Below, one piece after another: positions 8,622-17,688 of a stretch of DNA of 64,000 nt. The stretch covers positions 33,878-97,877 of the forward strand of contig CALLFA010000057.1 of the NCBI GenBank assembly GCA_937997635.1, in the 5' to 3' direction. The stretch comes from an uncultured Saprospiraceae bacterium. GTDB lineage: Bacteria; Bacteroidota; Bacteroidia; Chitinophagales; Saprospiraceae. Numbering within the stretch: position 1 is the stretch's first letter; every line of letters starts with the position of its first letter. A program made the translations under genes and the position numbers. The notes below the pieces were generated by a model. The model had not been told where the DNA came from, made no database searches, and saw nothing but the letters and a program-made list of their open reading frames with translations.

Positions 8622-10451
8622 CTACTGAATTCTTTCCATTACAAATTCAACACGTCTGTTCAGTTTTCTGCCTCTTAGTGTTTTATTATCAGCAATTGGC
8701 TGTGTCTCACCGAATCCTTCATAATCCATTCTAGACGCATCAACGCCTCGGGATTGTAAGTACTCATAACACGCTTGTGCTCTATTTCTAGATAAGAACA
8801 AGTTGGTGTCTGCTGGACCCGTACTGTCGGTGTGGCCACTGATTACCAATTTGTAGTTATAGTAACGTGACATCAAATCTGCAATTGAATTCAAGTACTG
8901 ATAGGATTCTCGTGTTATCACATCTCTTGCTGTCTCAAACTGGATGGCTCTCATTGCGATCTCCAATATATTCGCTTCCTCAATTGTGATGTAGCCATCT
9001 CCTCCAGTTGGTTGAGGACTAGACGGAACTGTTGTCGTCGGTGGTGGTGTCGTCACAATATTTGGTTGAGTTGAGGTCGACGGACAACCATTGTTGTCAA
9101 CTGTTCCCGCAATATTTGGACAATTGTCTCGATCATTTGGAATACCATCACCATCTGAATCTGGACAACCATTGTATGCAGAAGGTCCTGCTTCATTTGG
9201 ACATCTGTCGTCAATATTTGCTATGCCATCACCATCCGTATCTGGGCAACCACCAGTGGCAGCAGAACCAAATTCATCAGGGCATCTATCATTTGAATCT
9301 AAAATACCATCGCTATCTCTGTCAGTGGTTTCCGGACAACCATTATTAGAAATCGGACCAACAGTACGAGGACATTGATCATCTGGATCAGAAACACCAT
9401 CGCCGTCTGTATCTGGACAACCGCCAGTAGCAGCAGGACCACTTTGATCTGGGCATCTGTCTCTTGAGTCAGGCACACCGTCACCATCTCTATCATCACT
9501 TGCAGGAGTTGTTGGTACATCAGTATCGGTAGGACACCCTCGATTACTTACCGGACCAGCTTGATCTGGACAGTCATCTATCGCATCTCTGATACCGTCG
9601 CCATCTCTATCATCTTCATCTGGGCAGCCATTATTTGACATTGAACCAGCCATGTTAGGACATTCGTCATCGTTATCAGAAACACCGTCTCCATCTGAAT
9701 CTGGACAACCTCTTGATTCTGCAGGACCTGCAGTTTGAGGACATCTGTCTTCATAATCTGGAACACCGTCAGCATCTGTATCTGGACAACCATTTAACTC
9801 ATGTGGTCCAGCAACTTGCGGGCATAAATCAACATCATCAGTTAAGCCATCACCATCTGAATCAATTTTTGTCATTTCTTCTTCTGTCATTTCTTCTTTT
9901 GGCATATCATCATCTTTTCCTAGCATGTAGATAAATCCAAGTCCGTGATGAAAATTATCTCGATCACTTGATAAAGATTTTCTGTATTCTGATTGAAAAT
10001 TGAGATAGCCACGTGGATGGAATTTCACTTTCACACCAAGACCAACAGGAATTTGAGCATTGAATTCTCCTTCATCTTCGGCAACACCACCTATTCCAGC
10101 AAGTAGATAAGGTCTTACTTTACCAGCTCTATCCAAAAACTCATAGTTCAGTTTTGCATCGAGACCAATCACTGCTTTGTGAAATGGATCATTCAGATTA
10201 ATAACTCTATTGTGACTTTGCACAACGCCAACAGTTAACGGGACATTTATGCTGAGATCTGGTGTGATAAAGCGGTGAATACCAACTTCAAAACCAGGGT
10301 GATATGAGGTGAAATCACCAAAATCCCCATCATTAAATGTTTGGTAATCTAGCACTAAGCCTTTAAAGGAAATGCCATTCTTTGCTTGTGCGTCCGCATT
10401 TGTGACAAACAAGAAAGAGAGTAGTACCAAAACGAGTAAGCCTTTTTTCAT
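8622..10451 (-). CDS. OmpA-family outer-membrane protein with thrombospondin type 3 repeats
   Basis: A 609-residue cell-envelope protein. It has a signal peptide (cleavage after about residue 21, near NADAQA), an outer-membrane beta-barrel-like domain (about 25-185), and a calcium-binding TSP3 array (about 195-470) built of DSDGDGVSDNDDECP-type repeats each closing with GCPD. A Pro/Thr-rich linker leads to a C-terminal OmpA domain (about 490-609) with ISGHTDSTGPADTN and SRNRAQACYEYL, which binds peptidoglycan. The protein probably anchors the outer membrane to the cell wall. The TSP3 units repeat closely at DNA level too, so antisense frames here are artefacts. A terminator follows. Confidence 0.92.
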   Translation of the reverse strand: MKKGLLVLVLLSFLFVTNADAQAKNGISFKGLVLDYQTFNDGDFGDFTSYHPGFEVGIHRFITPDLSINVPLTVGVVQSHNRVINLNDPFHKAVIGLDAKLNYEFLDRAGKVRPYLLAGIGGVAEDEGEFNAQIPVGLGVKVKFHPRGYLNFQSEYRKSLSSDRDNFHHGLGFIYMLGKDDDMPKEEMTEEEMTKIDSDGDGLTDDVDLCPQVAGPHELNGCPDTDADGVPDYEDRCPQTAGPAESRGCPDSDGDGVSDNDDECPNMAGSMSNNGCPDEDDRDGDGIRDAIDDCPDQAGPVSNRGCPTDTDVPTTPASDDRDGDGVPDSRDRCPDQSGPAATGGCPDTDGDGVSDPDDQCPRTVGPISNNGCPETTDRDSDGILDSNDRCPDEFGSAATGGCPDTDGDGIANIDDRCPNEAGPSAYNGCPDSDGDGIPNDRDNCPNIAGTVDNNGCPSTSTQPNIVTTPPPTTTVPSSPQPTGGDGYITIEEANILEIAMRAIQFETARDVITRESYQYLNSIADLMSRYYNYKLVISGHTDSTGPADTNLFLSRNRAQACYEYLQSRGVDASRMDYEGFGETQPIADNKTLRGRKLNRRVEFVMERIQ

Positions 10452-10625
10452 CTTAATTCCTAAGTTTTATGATGTCTGTTTTGTTCAAAATATACTTGAA
10501 TTTACCAATTATATTATTGAAAATACATCTTATAATTTACGTATATGTTTCTGATTGACAATCTAAATGTTATACAATTGTAAAATCACAATCAATGATC
10601 AAAGATACACTACAGCATCAAAGGA

Positions 10626-11117
10626 TTACTGTAGAGTTTCAAAAAATCCATTTTTCGTGTTCTTTTTGACATTATCCCAGTCAAAATATCTACCATTCAT
10701 GCTGATGTAAACACCCGGATCCAAGGTTTGAGCAAATGCGATTGAACTACCAAGGTTAAAAAAGCCATCGGATGATGATCCAAAAGCATGAGGGATCATC
10801 GCTCCAGTGAGTACAATGGTCTTATTTTCAATGTTCGCCTCTGCCAGCACTTTTGCTGTCACAGGCATTGTATCTGTACCGTGTGTGATGATGACATCAT
10901 TATATTTCGTTGATCTACACTGATGTACGATTACCTCTCTGTCTGCTTCTGTCATTTCCAGGCTATCGACCATCATCAATGTTTTGACATCAATATCGAT
11001 GGTACATCTCCCACGTTTAAACATATTGTGCAAATGGGTATCCTTAAAATACAATTCACCTGTGATGAAATTATATTCTTTATCAAATGTACCTCCTGTG
11101 ACGAAAACCTGAATCAT
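10626..11117 (-). CDS. Short asparaginase-domain protein
   Basis: Contains only the N-terminal domain of the L-asparaginase fold. Started at ATG 11117 it has 163 residues and opens MIQVFVTGGTFDKEYN; the family active-site Thr sits in VTGGTFDKEY. The second catalytic motif is IITHGTDTMPVTAKVL (family HGTDT). LTGAMIPHAFGSSSDGFFNL matches the rest of the N-domain. Ordinary asparaginases have about 330 residues, so the C-terminal domain is absent. The frame ends in a normal stop and I see no remnant of the missing half downstream. Single-domain relatives exist as I recall, so a functional short enzyme is as likely as a truncation. ATG at 11126 or 11144 is possible. Confidence 0.75.
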   Translation of the reverse strand: MIQVFVTGGTFDKEYNFITGELYFKDTHLHNMFKRGRCTIDIDVKTLMMVDSLEMTEADREVIVHQCRSTKYNDVIITHGTDTMPVTAKVLAEANIENKTIVLTGAMIPHAFGSSSDGFFNLGSSIAFAQTLDPGVYISMNGRYFDWDNVKKNTKNGFFETLQ

Positions 11118-11216
11118 GACATTCATTATGTTATAAAAAGTCAAAAATGTATTGCTGTATTATGTGCCTAAGCATTCATTCATTTACTACCTTTATATAG
11201 CTAAAATGATGAACAT

Positions 11217-12425
11217 ATGACTACTGACAATACTCACTTTCTATCTGATCAAATCAAATCTTTAGGCGAATCCGCTACTTTAAAGATGTCTGCACTTGCC
11301 AGAGAGCTCGGTGCTCAAGGACATGACGTGATATCACTCAGTATCGGTCAACCAGACTTTGATACACCAAAACACATCAAAGATGCTGCCAAAGAGGCCT
11401 TGGATAAAGGAATTACGGGATATACCCCCGTGCCTGGATCGGTAAAATACAGAGAAGCCATTGTTAATAAATTCAAACGCGATAACGGATTGGACTATTC
11501 CATGAAGCAAATTGTCGTTTCTAATGGAGCAAAACAATGTATTGCCAATATATGCTTGGCACTTTGTAACTCAATTGATGAAGTCATCATATTTACACCT
11601 TATTGGGTGTCTTATATTGAAATTGTAAAATTTGCAGGTGGTTGCCCTGTCGTGCTTAAAGCACCGATAGAAAATGACTTTAAAGTATCTGCTGAGCAAC
11701 TAGAGGCGGCAATTACAGCTAACACAAAATTGATCATCTTCTCCTCTCCTTGCAACCCGACTGGGTCCGTTTACACAAAAGCAGAGTTGGAATCGCTAGC
11801 CGAGGTTTTGAGAAGACACAAAGATATATTTGTTGTTTCTGATGAAATCTATGAACACATCAATTTTGGTGACCCGCATACTAGCTTTGCTTCTTTGGAT
11901 GGTATGTATGACAGAACCATTACTGTAAACGGGATGTCAAAAGGCTTTGCGATGACAGGCTGGAGATTGGGTTATATGGCTGCACCACAATGGTTGGCTT
12001 CTGCTTGTGCCAAGATACAAGGCCAGTTTACCAGTGGCGCGAGTGCCTTTGGGCAATATGCTGCTGCTGTAGCGTTGGATTCTGATTTGGGACCAACGCG
12101 AGAAATGACGAAAGAATTCGAACGTCGCAAACATATGGTCATCGAATTATTGAGAGAAATTCCTGGATTTCGTGTCAATGACCCTCAAGGTGCATTCTAC
12201 ATTTTCCCAAATATCAGTCACTACTTTGGAAAAACAAACGGAACAGATACCATCTACGATGCAGACAGTTTTGCGATGGAGGTTTTAAATAATGCTCATG
12301 TTGCTTGTGTCTCTGGTAGTGCCTTTGGAAATGATGAGTGTATGCGAATTTCTTATGCTGCTAGCGAAGAGACATTACGCGAAGCTGTCCGACGGATTAA
12401 GGAGTTTTTGGCTGACTTTGCTTAA
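11217..12425 (+). CDS. Aspartate aminotransferase-type PLP enzyme
   Basis: Class I aminotransferase of 402 residues, fold type I, cytoplasmic. The N-terminal SLSIGQPDFDTPKHI and TGYTPVPGSVKYREAI are typical of the I-gamma aspartate/prephenate aminotransferases. The substrate-binding Asn is in FSSPCNPTGSVYT, the PLP contacts are in VVSDEIYEHI, and the Schiff-base Lys is Lys242 in VNGMSKGFAMTGWRLGY. The C-terminal Arg that binds the alpha-carboxylate is in ECMRISYAAS. The most likely reaction is aspartate plus 2-oxoglutarate to oxaloacetate plus glutamate. Kynurenine or aromatic specificity cannot be excluded. Confidence 0.88.
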   Translation: MTTDNTHFLSDQIKSLGESATLKMSALARELGAQGHDVISLSIGQPDFDTPKHIKDAAKEALDKGITGYTPVPGSVKYREAIVNKFKRDNGLDYSMKQIVVSNGAKQCIANICLALCNSIDEVIIFTPYWVSYIEIVKFAGGCPVVLKAPIENDFKVSAEQLEAAITANTKLIIFSSPCNPTGSVYTKAELESLAEVLRRHKDIFVVSDEIYEHINFGDPHTSFASLDGMYDRTITVNGMSKGFAMTGWRLGYMAAPQWLASACAKIQGQFTSGASAFGQYAAAVALDSDLGPTREMTKEFERRKHMVIELLREIPGFRVNDPQGAFYIFPNISHYFGKTNGTDTIYDADSFAMEVLNNAHVACVSGSAFGNDECMRISYAASEETLREAVRRIKEFLADFA

Positions 12426-12454
12426 AGGTTAAACATGAAGGGACATTAAGATAG

Positions 12455-12479
12455 GTCGCTGAAGATGTCTCGCTTCAAC
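12455..12479 (+). repeat. Dispersed bulged-hairpin repeat, copy 2 (diverged)
   Basis: Shares 20 of 25 bases with copy 1 at 7397-7421, including the GTCTCGC loop region, but the stem is partly broken. A further shared piece, CCTGCAGC followed by GGTT and GTGC, lies just downstream here and just upstream of copy 1. It stands 30 bases after the aminotransferase stop. Confidence 0.4.
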
Positions 12480-12630
12480 TCAGGAAAGTCAAGCCTGCCT
12501 GCAGCCAGATAGGTTCGTGTGCAAGGTTGAACTTTTACTTTCTCATAGAAAACCATGAATTTTTCATTTCACGGAATTCTGTGATTTTTAGACGATATAA
12601 GGAGAATACATTTGTTTCAAAATCAATAAT

Positions 12631-14355
12631 ATGAAACATCTTGTCAGCTTTTTATTCCTCTTACTCACCACTCTATCCTACTCTCAAATCTCTGAAATCG
12701 AATTAAAGCCAGATGGTGTCATTTATCCACGTATGACCACTGCACAAAGAAATGCTATATCATCTCCTGTTGAGGGTCAATGCATTTACAACACATCAAC
12801 AAACAATGTCAATTGCTTCAATGGATCAAGCTGGCAAGCTCCGTCACAAGGAAACTCTAGCGAGATATCAGACAACGATGGAGATACATCTGTAGACGTA
12901 GAAGCAGGTACTGACAACGACCTTATTATTTTCACAACTGGTGGGAAACAGGTGATGCGTCATGATGGCCAAACCCTAGAAATCTTAAACAGTGGACAAT
13001 CAGTCTTTATTGGTGAAAATGCTGGTCAATCAGATGACAACACCAATAATCAAAATACATTTATAGGATATCGTGCTGGAGAAGACATCACAACTGGTAC
13101 ACAGAATGTCGCCATTGGAAATCAAGCGCTTCGGGACAACATTATCGGGTCAACAAATATTGCTATTGGCAAAGAAGCACTGGCAAAAAGTACTGGCTCG
13201 AATAATATTGCCATTGGCTTTAATGCGGGAAGAGACATTACAAATCAAACAACCAAGAATGTATTCATGGGGAGTTTTGCTGGGTTTGCCCATTCGGAAG
13301 GCGAAAGTAATATCATGATTGGTTCTGAAGCAGGTAGAAGTTTACAAGATGGTTCTGAGAATATATTTATAGGTAATGAAGCTGGCTTTACTGCTAATTC
13401 AGATCCAAGTGCTTATTTTGGTACGTCTAGAAACACGTTTCTCGGAAGTAATGCAGGTAGGCTTTTAAAACATGGCAGATCAAACATACTATTAGGAAGT
13501 TTTGCAGGTAGTGGTTTACAAGAGGGAAATTCCAATGTATCAATAGGTGGAATCTTACCTAGATTTGCTGAAGATAATGTATTAGTTGGTGTAGGAGCAG
13601 CAGAAGATTGGCCATCTGGGTTCTTTGGTAATACAATGGTAGGTCCCGCTGCAGGAAACTCGAATTCTTTTAATTTTGATTCTGGCCGTTTCAATACATT
13701 TATAGGTGCCAATACTGGCAACGATCAAAATGGTTCCTTCGGCGTAGTTCTTGGCGCATATAGAGCTCCATTCCGAGGATTTAATACAGGTGGCAGCAAC
13801 AATGTTGTCATCGGAAATAACGCTACAGCCAATTTTGAAGGAACGGAATACAACAATACCTTAATCATAGAATCCGACACTCTCTGGAGTCCAGGCACGG
13901 CAAGCCTACCGTTGATCTACGGTGAGTTTGATAATGATATAGTTAAAATCAATGGAGAGTTCACAGTGAGTAATTTTGTTGTTGGCAATACAGATCTACG
14001 CATAAACTCGCTTGGCACACTTGCTTTAGCCAGTTCGGATGTCAGATTAAAACACGACATTAAGCCGATTACAAATGCCTTAGAAAAAGTCAATAAACTC
14101 CAAGGTGTATCCTTTATGTGGAATGAAGCCAGTGAAGTTGGCACCCAATTGGGTATGATCGCCCAAGAAGTCCAAAAAGTGATACCCGAAGTTGTCAATG
14201 AAAATAAAGACGGTTTTCTTAGTGTTGACTACACAGAAACAATTGGTCTATTAGTAGAAGCTATCAAAGAACTTAGTGATCAGAATGATCAGCTTCAAGA
14301 AAAACAACTCGAATTAGAAAAACAATTACTTATTCAATCAACTCAAAACAATTAA
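12631..14355 (+). CDS. Secreted tail-fibre-like protein with S74 self-cleaving chaperone domain
   Basis: A 574-residue surface or secreted protein. A signal peptide (about 1-19, ending SYSQ) is followed by IYPRMTTAQRNAI and CFNGSSWQ, common at the N-terminus of Bacteroidota fibre proteins. A long run of degenerate repeats follows (about 120-400), such as NVAIGNQAL, NIAIGKEAL and NIFIGNEAG, resembling trimeric YadA-head or fibre repeats. The C-terminus (about 465-574) is a peptidase S74 intramolecular chaperone. SDVRLK supplies the Ser469-Lys474 dyad used for self-release, and a coiled coil ends the chain. The next gene starts two bases after its stop. Adhesion is inferred. Confidence 0.85.
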   Translation: MKHLVSFLFLLLTTLSYSQISEIELKPDGVIYPRMTTAQRNAISSPVEGQCIYNTSTNNVNCFNGSSWQAPSQGNSSEISDNDGDTSVDVEAGTDNDLIIFTTGGKQVMRHDGQTLEILNSGQSVFIGENAGQSDDNTNNQNTFIGYRAGEDITTGTQNVAIGNQALRDNIIGSTNIAIGKEALAKSTGSNNIAIGFNAGRDITNQTTKNVFMGSFAGFAHSEGESNIMIGSEAGRSLQDGSENIFIGNEAGFTANSDPSAYFGTSRNTFLGSNAGRLLKHGRSNILLGSFAGSGLQEGNSNVSIGGILPRFAEDNVLVGVGAAEDWPSGFFGNTMVGPAAGNSNSFNFDSGRFNTFIGANTGNDQNGSFGVVLGAYRAPFRGFNTGGSNNVVIGNNATANFEGTEYNNTLIIESDTLWSPGTASLPLIYGEFDNDIVKINGEFTVSNFVVGNTDLRINSLGTLALASSDVRLKHDIKPITNALEKVNKLQGVSFMWNEASEVGTQLGMIAQEVQKVIPEVVNENKDGFLSVDYTETIGLLVEAIKELSDQNDQLQEKQLELEKQLLIQSTQNN

Positions 14356-14356
14356 T

Positions 14357-15403
14357 ATGAAACAGTTATTTATTTCAACAATTCTTCTTTTCGTCATATC
14401 CAATTTAACTGCTCAACAAAGAGAATTGTCAGTAACAGAGATGGATGGTGATGGCTCAGCTGTTATACAAATAGAGTCAGATAATCCATCAGACGCTGAT
14501 TATACGAACATGATATTAGGATTCAATCCGTCAAATGGGCCTTGGTTGCGAACCGTAACAAACCACCCATTAAGTTTTTTCACAAATAATACTCGTCGCA
14601 TGACGCTTACTGAAGATGGTTCATTAGGTATCGGAACCAGCAGTCCGAGCTCTAGACTCTTCGTGCAAAACGGTCGCATGGGTTTAGAGACTATATCTGG
14701 AACTGTTCTTTTAGGCAATTTTTTGTTTCCTAATGAGACTACAGGTTTGGACATATATACGGGTAGTTCTAAAGAAGCAGAATTGAGTTTCAGCAAAACA
14801 AGTACGTTCACCTCTGCCTTGAATCTAAGTAATTTAGATGGTGGTGAAATTAATTTTAGAATTGGGACAAACAATAAATTACAGGTATTGAGTAATGGAG
14901 ATGTCAAAGTCAACAACCTAGTTGGATCAAGCACGAGAAATGTAGTTGTCACTTCAGATGGGAGGTTGGACGTGGACAATAGCTCTCCAACCACAGGGGT
15001 TCTCGTAGTCACACCAGTTGACTTTTTATATGACGGGGACTACAATCAAAATCCTAATTTAATGACTGGTTCGGGGGGACCGATTTACTATCCAATAGAT
15101 TTACCAGAAGGCGCTGTGATAACTTTAATGAGAATTTTCTATGCTGATGCGAATCCAACTCCATCCTTTGATATGATGGTAGAGCTACGTCGATCAGGTC
15201 ACTCAAGTGCAAATACTGCTGGCAGCTTAGGTGTTTTCACATCTTCTGCCGCTCCTTCTTCTAGTATCAGTGACATATTGCGGGCGGATAGAAATATTGC
15301 TTGGACCATTGGTGATCCAACTCTTCAAAAAAGTCATATAGCTGTAGATCTCGATTTACTGACCTCATTATCTGCGATAACAGTGGAATATACCTTGCCA
15401 TAA
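14357..15403 (+). CDS. Secreted fibre-like protein A, paralogue of the gene at 16700
   Basis: A 348-residue protein with a signal peptide ending near NLTAQQ. Its first about 110 residues closely match those of the gene at 16700: both have an acidic DGDGSAVIQI or DNDGDAVIQL stretch, then MILGFNPSN, a WLRT motif, TNH.LSF and NNTR.MT, then GIGTS.PSS. That last piece is the usual fibre-repeat start in Bacteroidota surface proteins. The C-terminal half (about 215-348) shares no recognisable family. It begins two bases after the S74 protein, so the two are probably co-transcribed. No S74 domain of its own is present. Function is unknown; a surface or matrix role is inferred from export and fibre-like sequence. 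Confidence 0.75.
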   Translation: MKQLFISTILLFVISNLTAQQRELSVTEMDGDGSAVIQIESDNPSDADYTNMILGFNPSNGPWLRTVTNHPLSFFTNNTRRMTLTEDGSLGIGTSSPSSRLFVQNGRMGLETISGTVLLGNFLFPNETTGLDIYTGSSKEAELSFSKTSTFTSALNLSNLDGGEINFRIGTNNKLQVLSNGDVKVNNLVGSSTRNVVVTSDGRLDVDNSSPTTGVLVVTPVDFLYDGDYNQNPNLMTGSGGPIYYPIDLPEGAVITLMRIFYADANPTPSFDMMVELRRSGHSSANTAGSLGVFTSSAAPSSSISDILRADRNIAWTIGDPTLQKSHIAVDLDLLTSLSAITVEYTLP

Positions 15404-15458
15404 ATTGACAACAATATTACTTATGTAATAACATACATCTTATTTTGTGTGGCAACTG

Positions 15459-15466
15459 TATATTTG
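15459..15466 (+). promoter_or_regulatory. -7 promoter box for the FAD oxidoreductase gene
   Basis: TATATTTG is a perfect TAnnTTTG element ending seven bases before the ATG at 15474. A TTTG further upstream stands too close for standard -33 spacing. A near-leaderless transcript is implied. Confidence 0.4.
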
Positions 15467-15473
15467 TTCATAG

Positions 15474-16655
15474 ATGAAAGGCAATATTCTTATCATCGGT
15501 GCAGGAGTCTTTGGTGTTTTTACAGCCATCGAACTTGCTCGTCGAGATTATAGTGTTACGCTTCTAGAAGCAGGTCAGCTCCCTAACCCCAAAGCTGCAT
15601 CGACAGACATCTCAAAAATTGTCCGTGTAGAATATGGTGCTGATCGAGAGTATTTTAAAATGGCAGAGTCTAGTATGATCCAATGGCGAAATTGGAATGA
15701 TATACTTGACGAAGTGGTGTACCATGAGATCGGTTTTCTTATGTTATCTGCTTCTATTATTTCACAGGAACATAGCCCTTATGAAGCCAACAGCTTGAAC
15801 ATGTTATTATCTGAGGGATATGAAGTTGAGCGAATAAAGAGTGATGAGATTGTAAATCGATTTCCCAGTATAGCGAAAGACGTGTATCAAGAAGCACTGT
15901 ATAATCCACAAGGGGGGTTTGTAAAATCTGGTCGTGCAATTCATTTGTTAGCGATTTATGCAAAACGTATAGGTGTCCAAATAATTGAGAACACTAAAGT
16001 ATCAAGATTGCTCAATGAGAATGATAAGATTATAGGTGCAGATTGTCTAAATGGGAAAAGTTACTATGCAGATCATGTCGTTGTAAGTGCAGGAGCTTAT
16101 ACGCCCTACCTTGTACCTGAGTTAAATTCTTATTTCACTATAACGGGACATCCTATATTTTGGCTACAACCAGATCAGCCTGAAGTGTTTAAATCAGACG
16201 AATTACCAGTGTTTATGGCAGATATAGCAAACACTGGATACTATGGCTTTCCATACAATGAAGAAAAAGGTGTTGTTAAGATCTCAAAGCATGCTGCTGG
16301 TGTCATTCAGCATCCTGATGACGCAAGGATCGTTTCTGATGCAGAAGTATCTGACTTACGAGCTTTTGTAAAAAAATCATTCCCGACATTGAGAGACGCA
16401 AAGTTGAAGAATACAAGAAGGTGTCTGTATACGGATACACATGATGGCCATTATTGGATTGCTAGGCATCCGGGATTAAAAGGATTAACAGTGTCCACTG
16501 GAGGCTCAGGGCACGGCATGAAGATGGGACCAGAACTGGGTAAGATCACTGCAGATGTTGTTGAAGGATATGATCATGGCTACTCTTCTCGTTACGATTG
16601 GCGTCATATTGAATTAGGTCAGACCAGAAAAGAAGAAGCAAGAATGAGCAAATAA
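15474..16655 (+). CDS. FAD-dependent oxidoreductase, DAO family (sarcosine oxidase-like)
   Basis: A 393-residue flavoenzyme of the D-amino-acid oxidase superfamily. The dinucleotide-binding fold is at the start: NILIIGAGVFGVFTAIELA, ending in the ribose-binding LLEAG (about residues 3-33). Further family marks are VVVSAGAYTPYL in the middle and TGGSGHGMKMGPELGKI near the C-terminus, the covalent-FAD or FAD-contact region of monomeric sarcosine and N-methyl amino-acid oxidases. CLYTDTHDGHYWI matches the substrate-side CxYTxTPD segment, with His for Pro. It stands alone between two fibre-like genes with its own promoter, so no pathway can be assigned. It has no signal peptide. Confidence 0.8.
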   Translation: MKGNILIIGAGVFGVFTAIELARRDYSVTLLEAGQLPNPKAASTDISKIVRVEYGADREYFKMAESSMIQWRNWNDILDEVVYHEIGFLMLSASIISQEHSPYEANSLNMLLSEGYEVERIKSDEIVNRFPSIAKDVYQEALYNPQGGFVKSGRAIHLLAIYAKRIGVQIIENTKVSRLLNENDKIIGADCLNGKSYYADHVVVSAGAYTPYLVPELNSYFTITGHPIFWLQPDQPEVFKSDELPVFMADIANTGYYGFPYNEEKGVVKISKHAAGVIQHPDDARIVSDAEVSDLRAFVKKSFPTLRDAKLKNTRRCLYTDTHDGHYWIARHPGLKGLTVSTGGSGHGMKMGPELGKITADVVEGYDHGYSSRYDWRHIELGQTRKEEARMSK

Positions 16656-16699
16656 AATCTTTTTTACACTTTTTATTATTTTGAAACAAACTTCTCATT

Positions 16700-17686
16700 A
16701 TGAAACAATTTCTTCTCTGTGCAATGCTTATCATTTTTACCAACAATCTATTTTCTCAAGAAAGAGAATTACAAATTACTGACACAGATAATGATGGTGA
16801 TGCTGTCATTCAATTAAATAGTAATGATCCAGCAGCAAGTAATTATATGGAAATGATTCTTGGATTTAATCCTTCCAACCAAACCTGGCTTCGGACGACT
16901 ACTAATCACGACTTGAGCTTTTGGACAAACAACACCAGAAAGATGACCATTAAAAATGATGGTAAAGTAGGCATAGGTACTTCCACCCCATCTTCAATAC
17001 TCGAAGTTAATGGTGATACAGAGCTGAATGGAAATCTCATACAAAGCGGATCAGGAAATTCAATTATAGAATCCACAAATGGGACCATTACGATCACTAC
17101 TAATTCTGCAACTATAGAGGTCTTACCCAATGGTAACATTAATATTTTATCCGCCGGCGATATAGACGTCGACGCCACTGGTAATCTTAATTTATCCGCT
17201 GCCGGAGATATGGCTATTTCTGCTGACGGAACACTTGACATTACAGCTGGTGAAATAGATATTGATGCAGGTGGACTTGATGTCACTAGTCAATCTTTTA
17301 CTAACTTTTCAACAGCAACTAATTTCAATTTAAATGCAAGAAATCACTCAATCGTTGCTGAATCTAACATTGATATGCAAAGCGGAAATGATTTGATAAG
17401 CAACATAGGCAACAATTACAACTTATCTATCGGAGGAGATCAAGCATCAACAATCTCAGGTGATACAAACTTTAGTATTGGAGGAGATTTTTCTTTGCAT
17501 GCACAAAGTTCTGAACAAACATTTGACACTTCCTTTAGCTTAAGTTCAACACTCAACACTTCTTTGAATGGAGGACTAATTCTTCTCAACAGTAACGGGA
17601 ATGGATCGGGAGCGGCTAGGATTGGAGACACTGTCACCAGCGCAAAAATTTTAACTGGAAGCACCTCTGTTTTGATTGGTAATTAA
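16700..17686 (+). CDS. Secreted fibre-like protein B with beta-helix repeats
   Basis: A 328-residue protein with a signal peptide ending near NLFSQE. Residues about 20-115 are the paralogous head shared with the gene at 14357. From about 120 to 250 it changes to short alternating repeats such as GDIDVDATGNLNLSAAGDM and GTLDITAGEIDIDAGGL, which look like a beta-helix of the phage-spike or VgrG-tip kind. Trimerisation is an inference from the repeat type. It converges on the TrmH gene with a two-base gap. It is probably a cell-surface or secreted structural protein; no enzyme motif is visible. Confidence 0.72.
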   Translation: MKQFLLCAMLIIFTNNLFSQERELQITDTDNDGDAVIQLNSNDPAASNYMEMILGFNPSNQTWLRTTTNHDLSFWTNNTRKMTIKNDGKVGIGTSTPSSILEVNGDTELNGNLIQSGSGNSIIESTNGTITITTNSATIEVLPNGNINILSAGDIDVDATGNLNLSAAGDMAISADGTLDITAGEIDIDAGGLDVTSQSFTNFSTATNFNLNARNHSIVAESNIDMQSGNDLISNIGNNYNLSIGGDQASTISGDTNFSIGGDFSLHAQSSEQTFDTSFSLSSTLNTSLNGGLILLNSNGNGSGAARIGDTVTSAKILTGSTSVLIGN

Positions 17687-17688
17687 AC

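Noticed and set aside
9032..9934. Several open frames antisense to the OmpA gene
   Set aside because: They mirror the regular TSP3 repeats of the real gene; the OmpA frame has signal peptide, repeats and OmpA domain.
10601..10608. TATCTTTG on the minus strand as promoter of the OmpA gene
   Set aside because: Good -7 match, but the nearest TTTG is only 11 bases upstream and the implied leader of about 150 bases is unlike the other promoters here; left unassigned.
12631..17686. Prophage or R-type tailocin
   Set aside because: Fibre-like and S74 domains are present, but each protein has a signal peptide and no sheath, baseplate, capsid, terminase or lysis gene is nearby.
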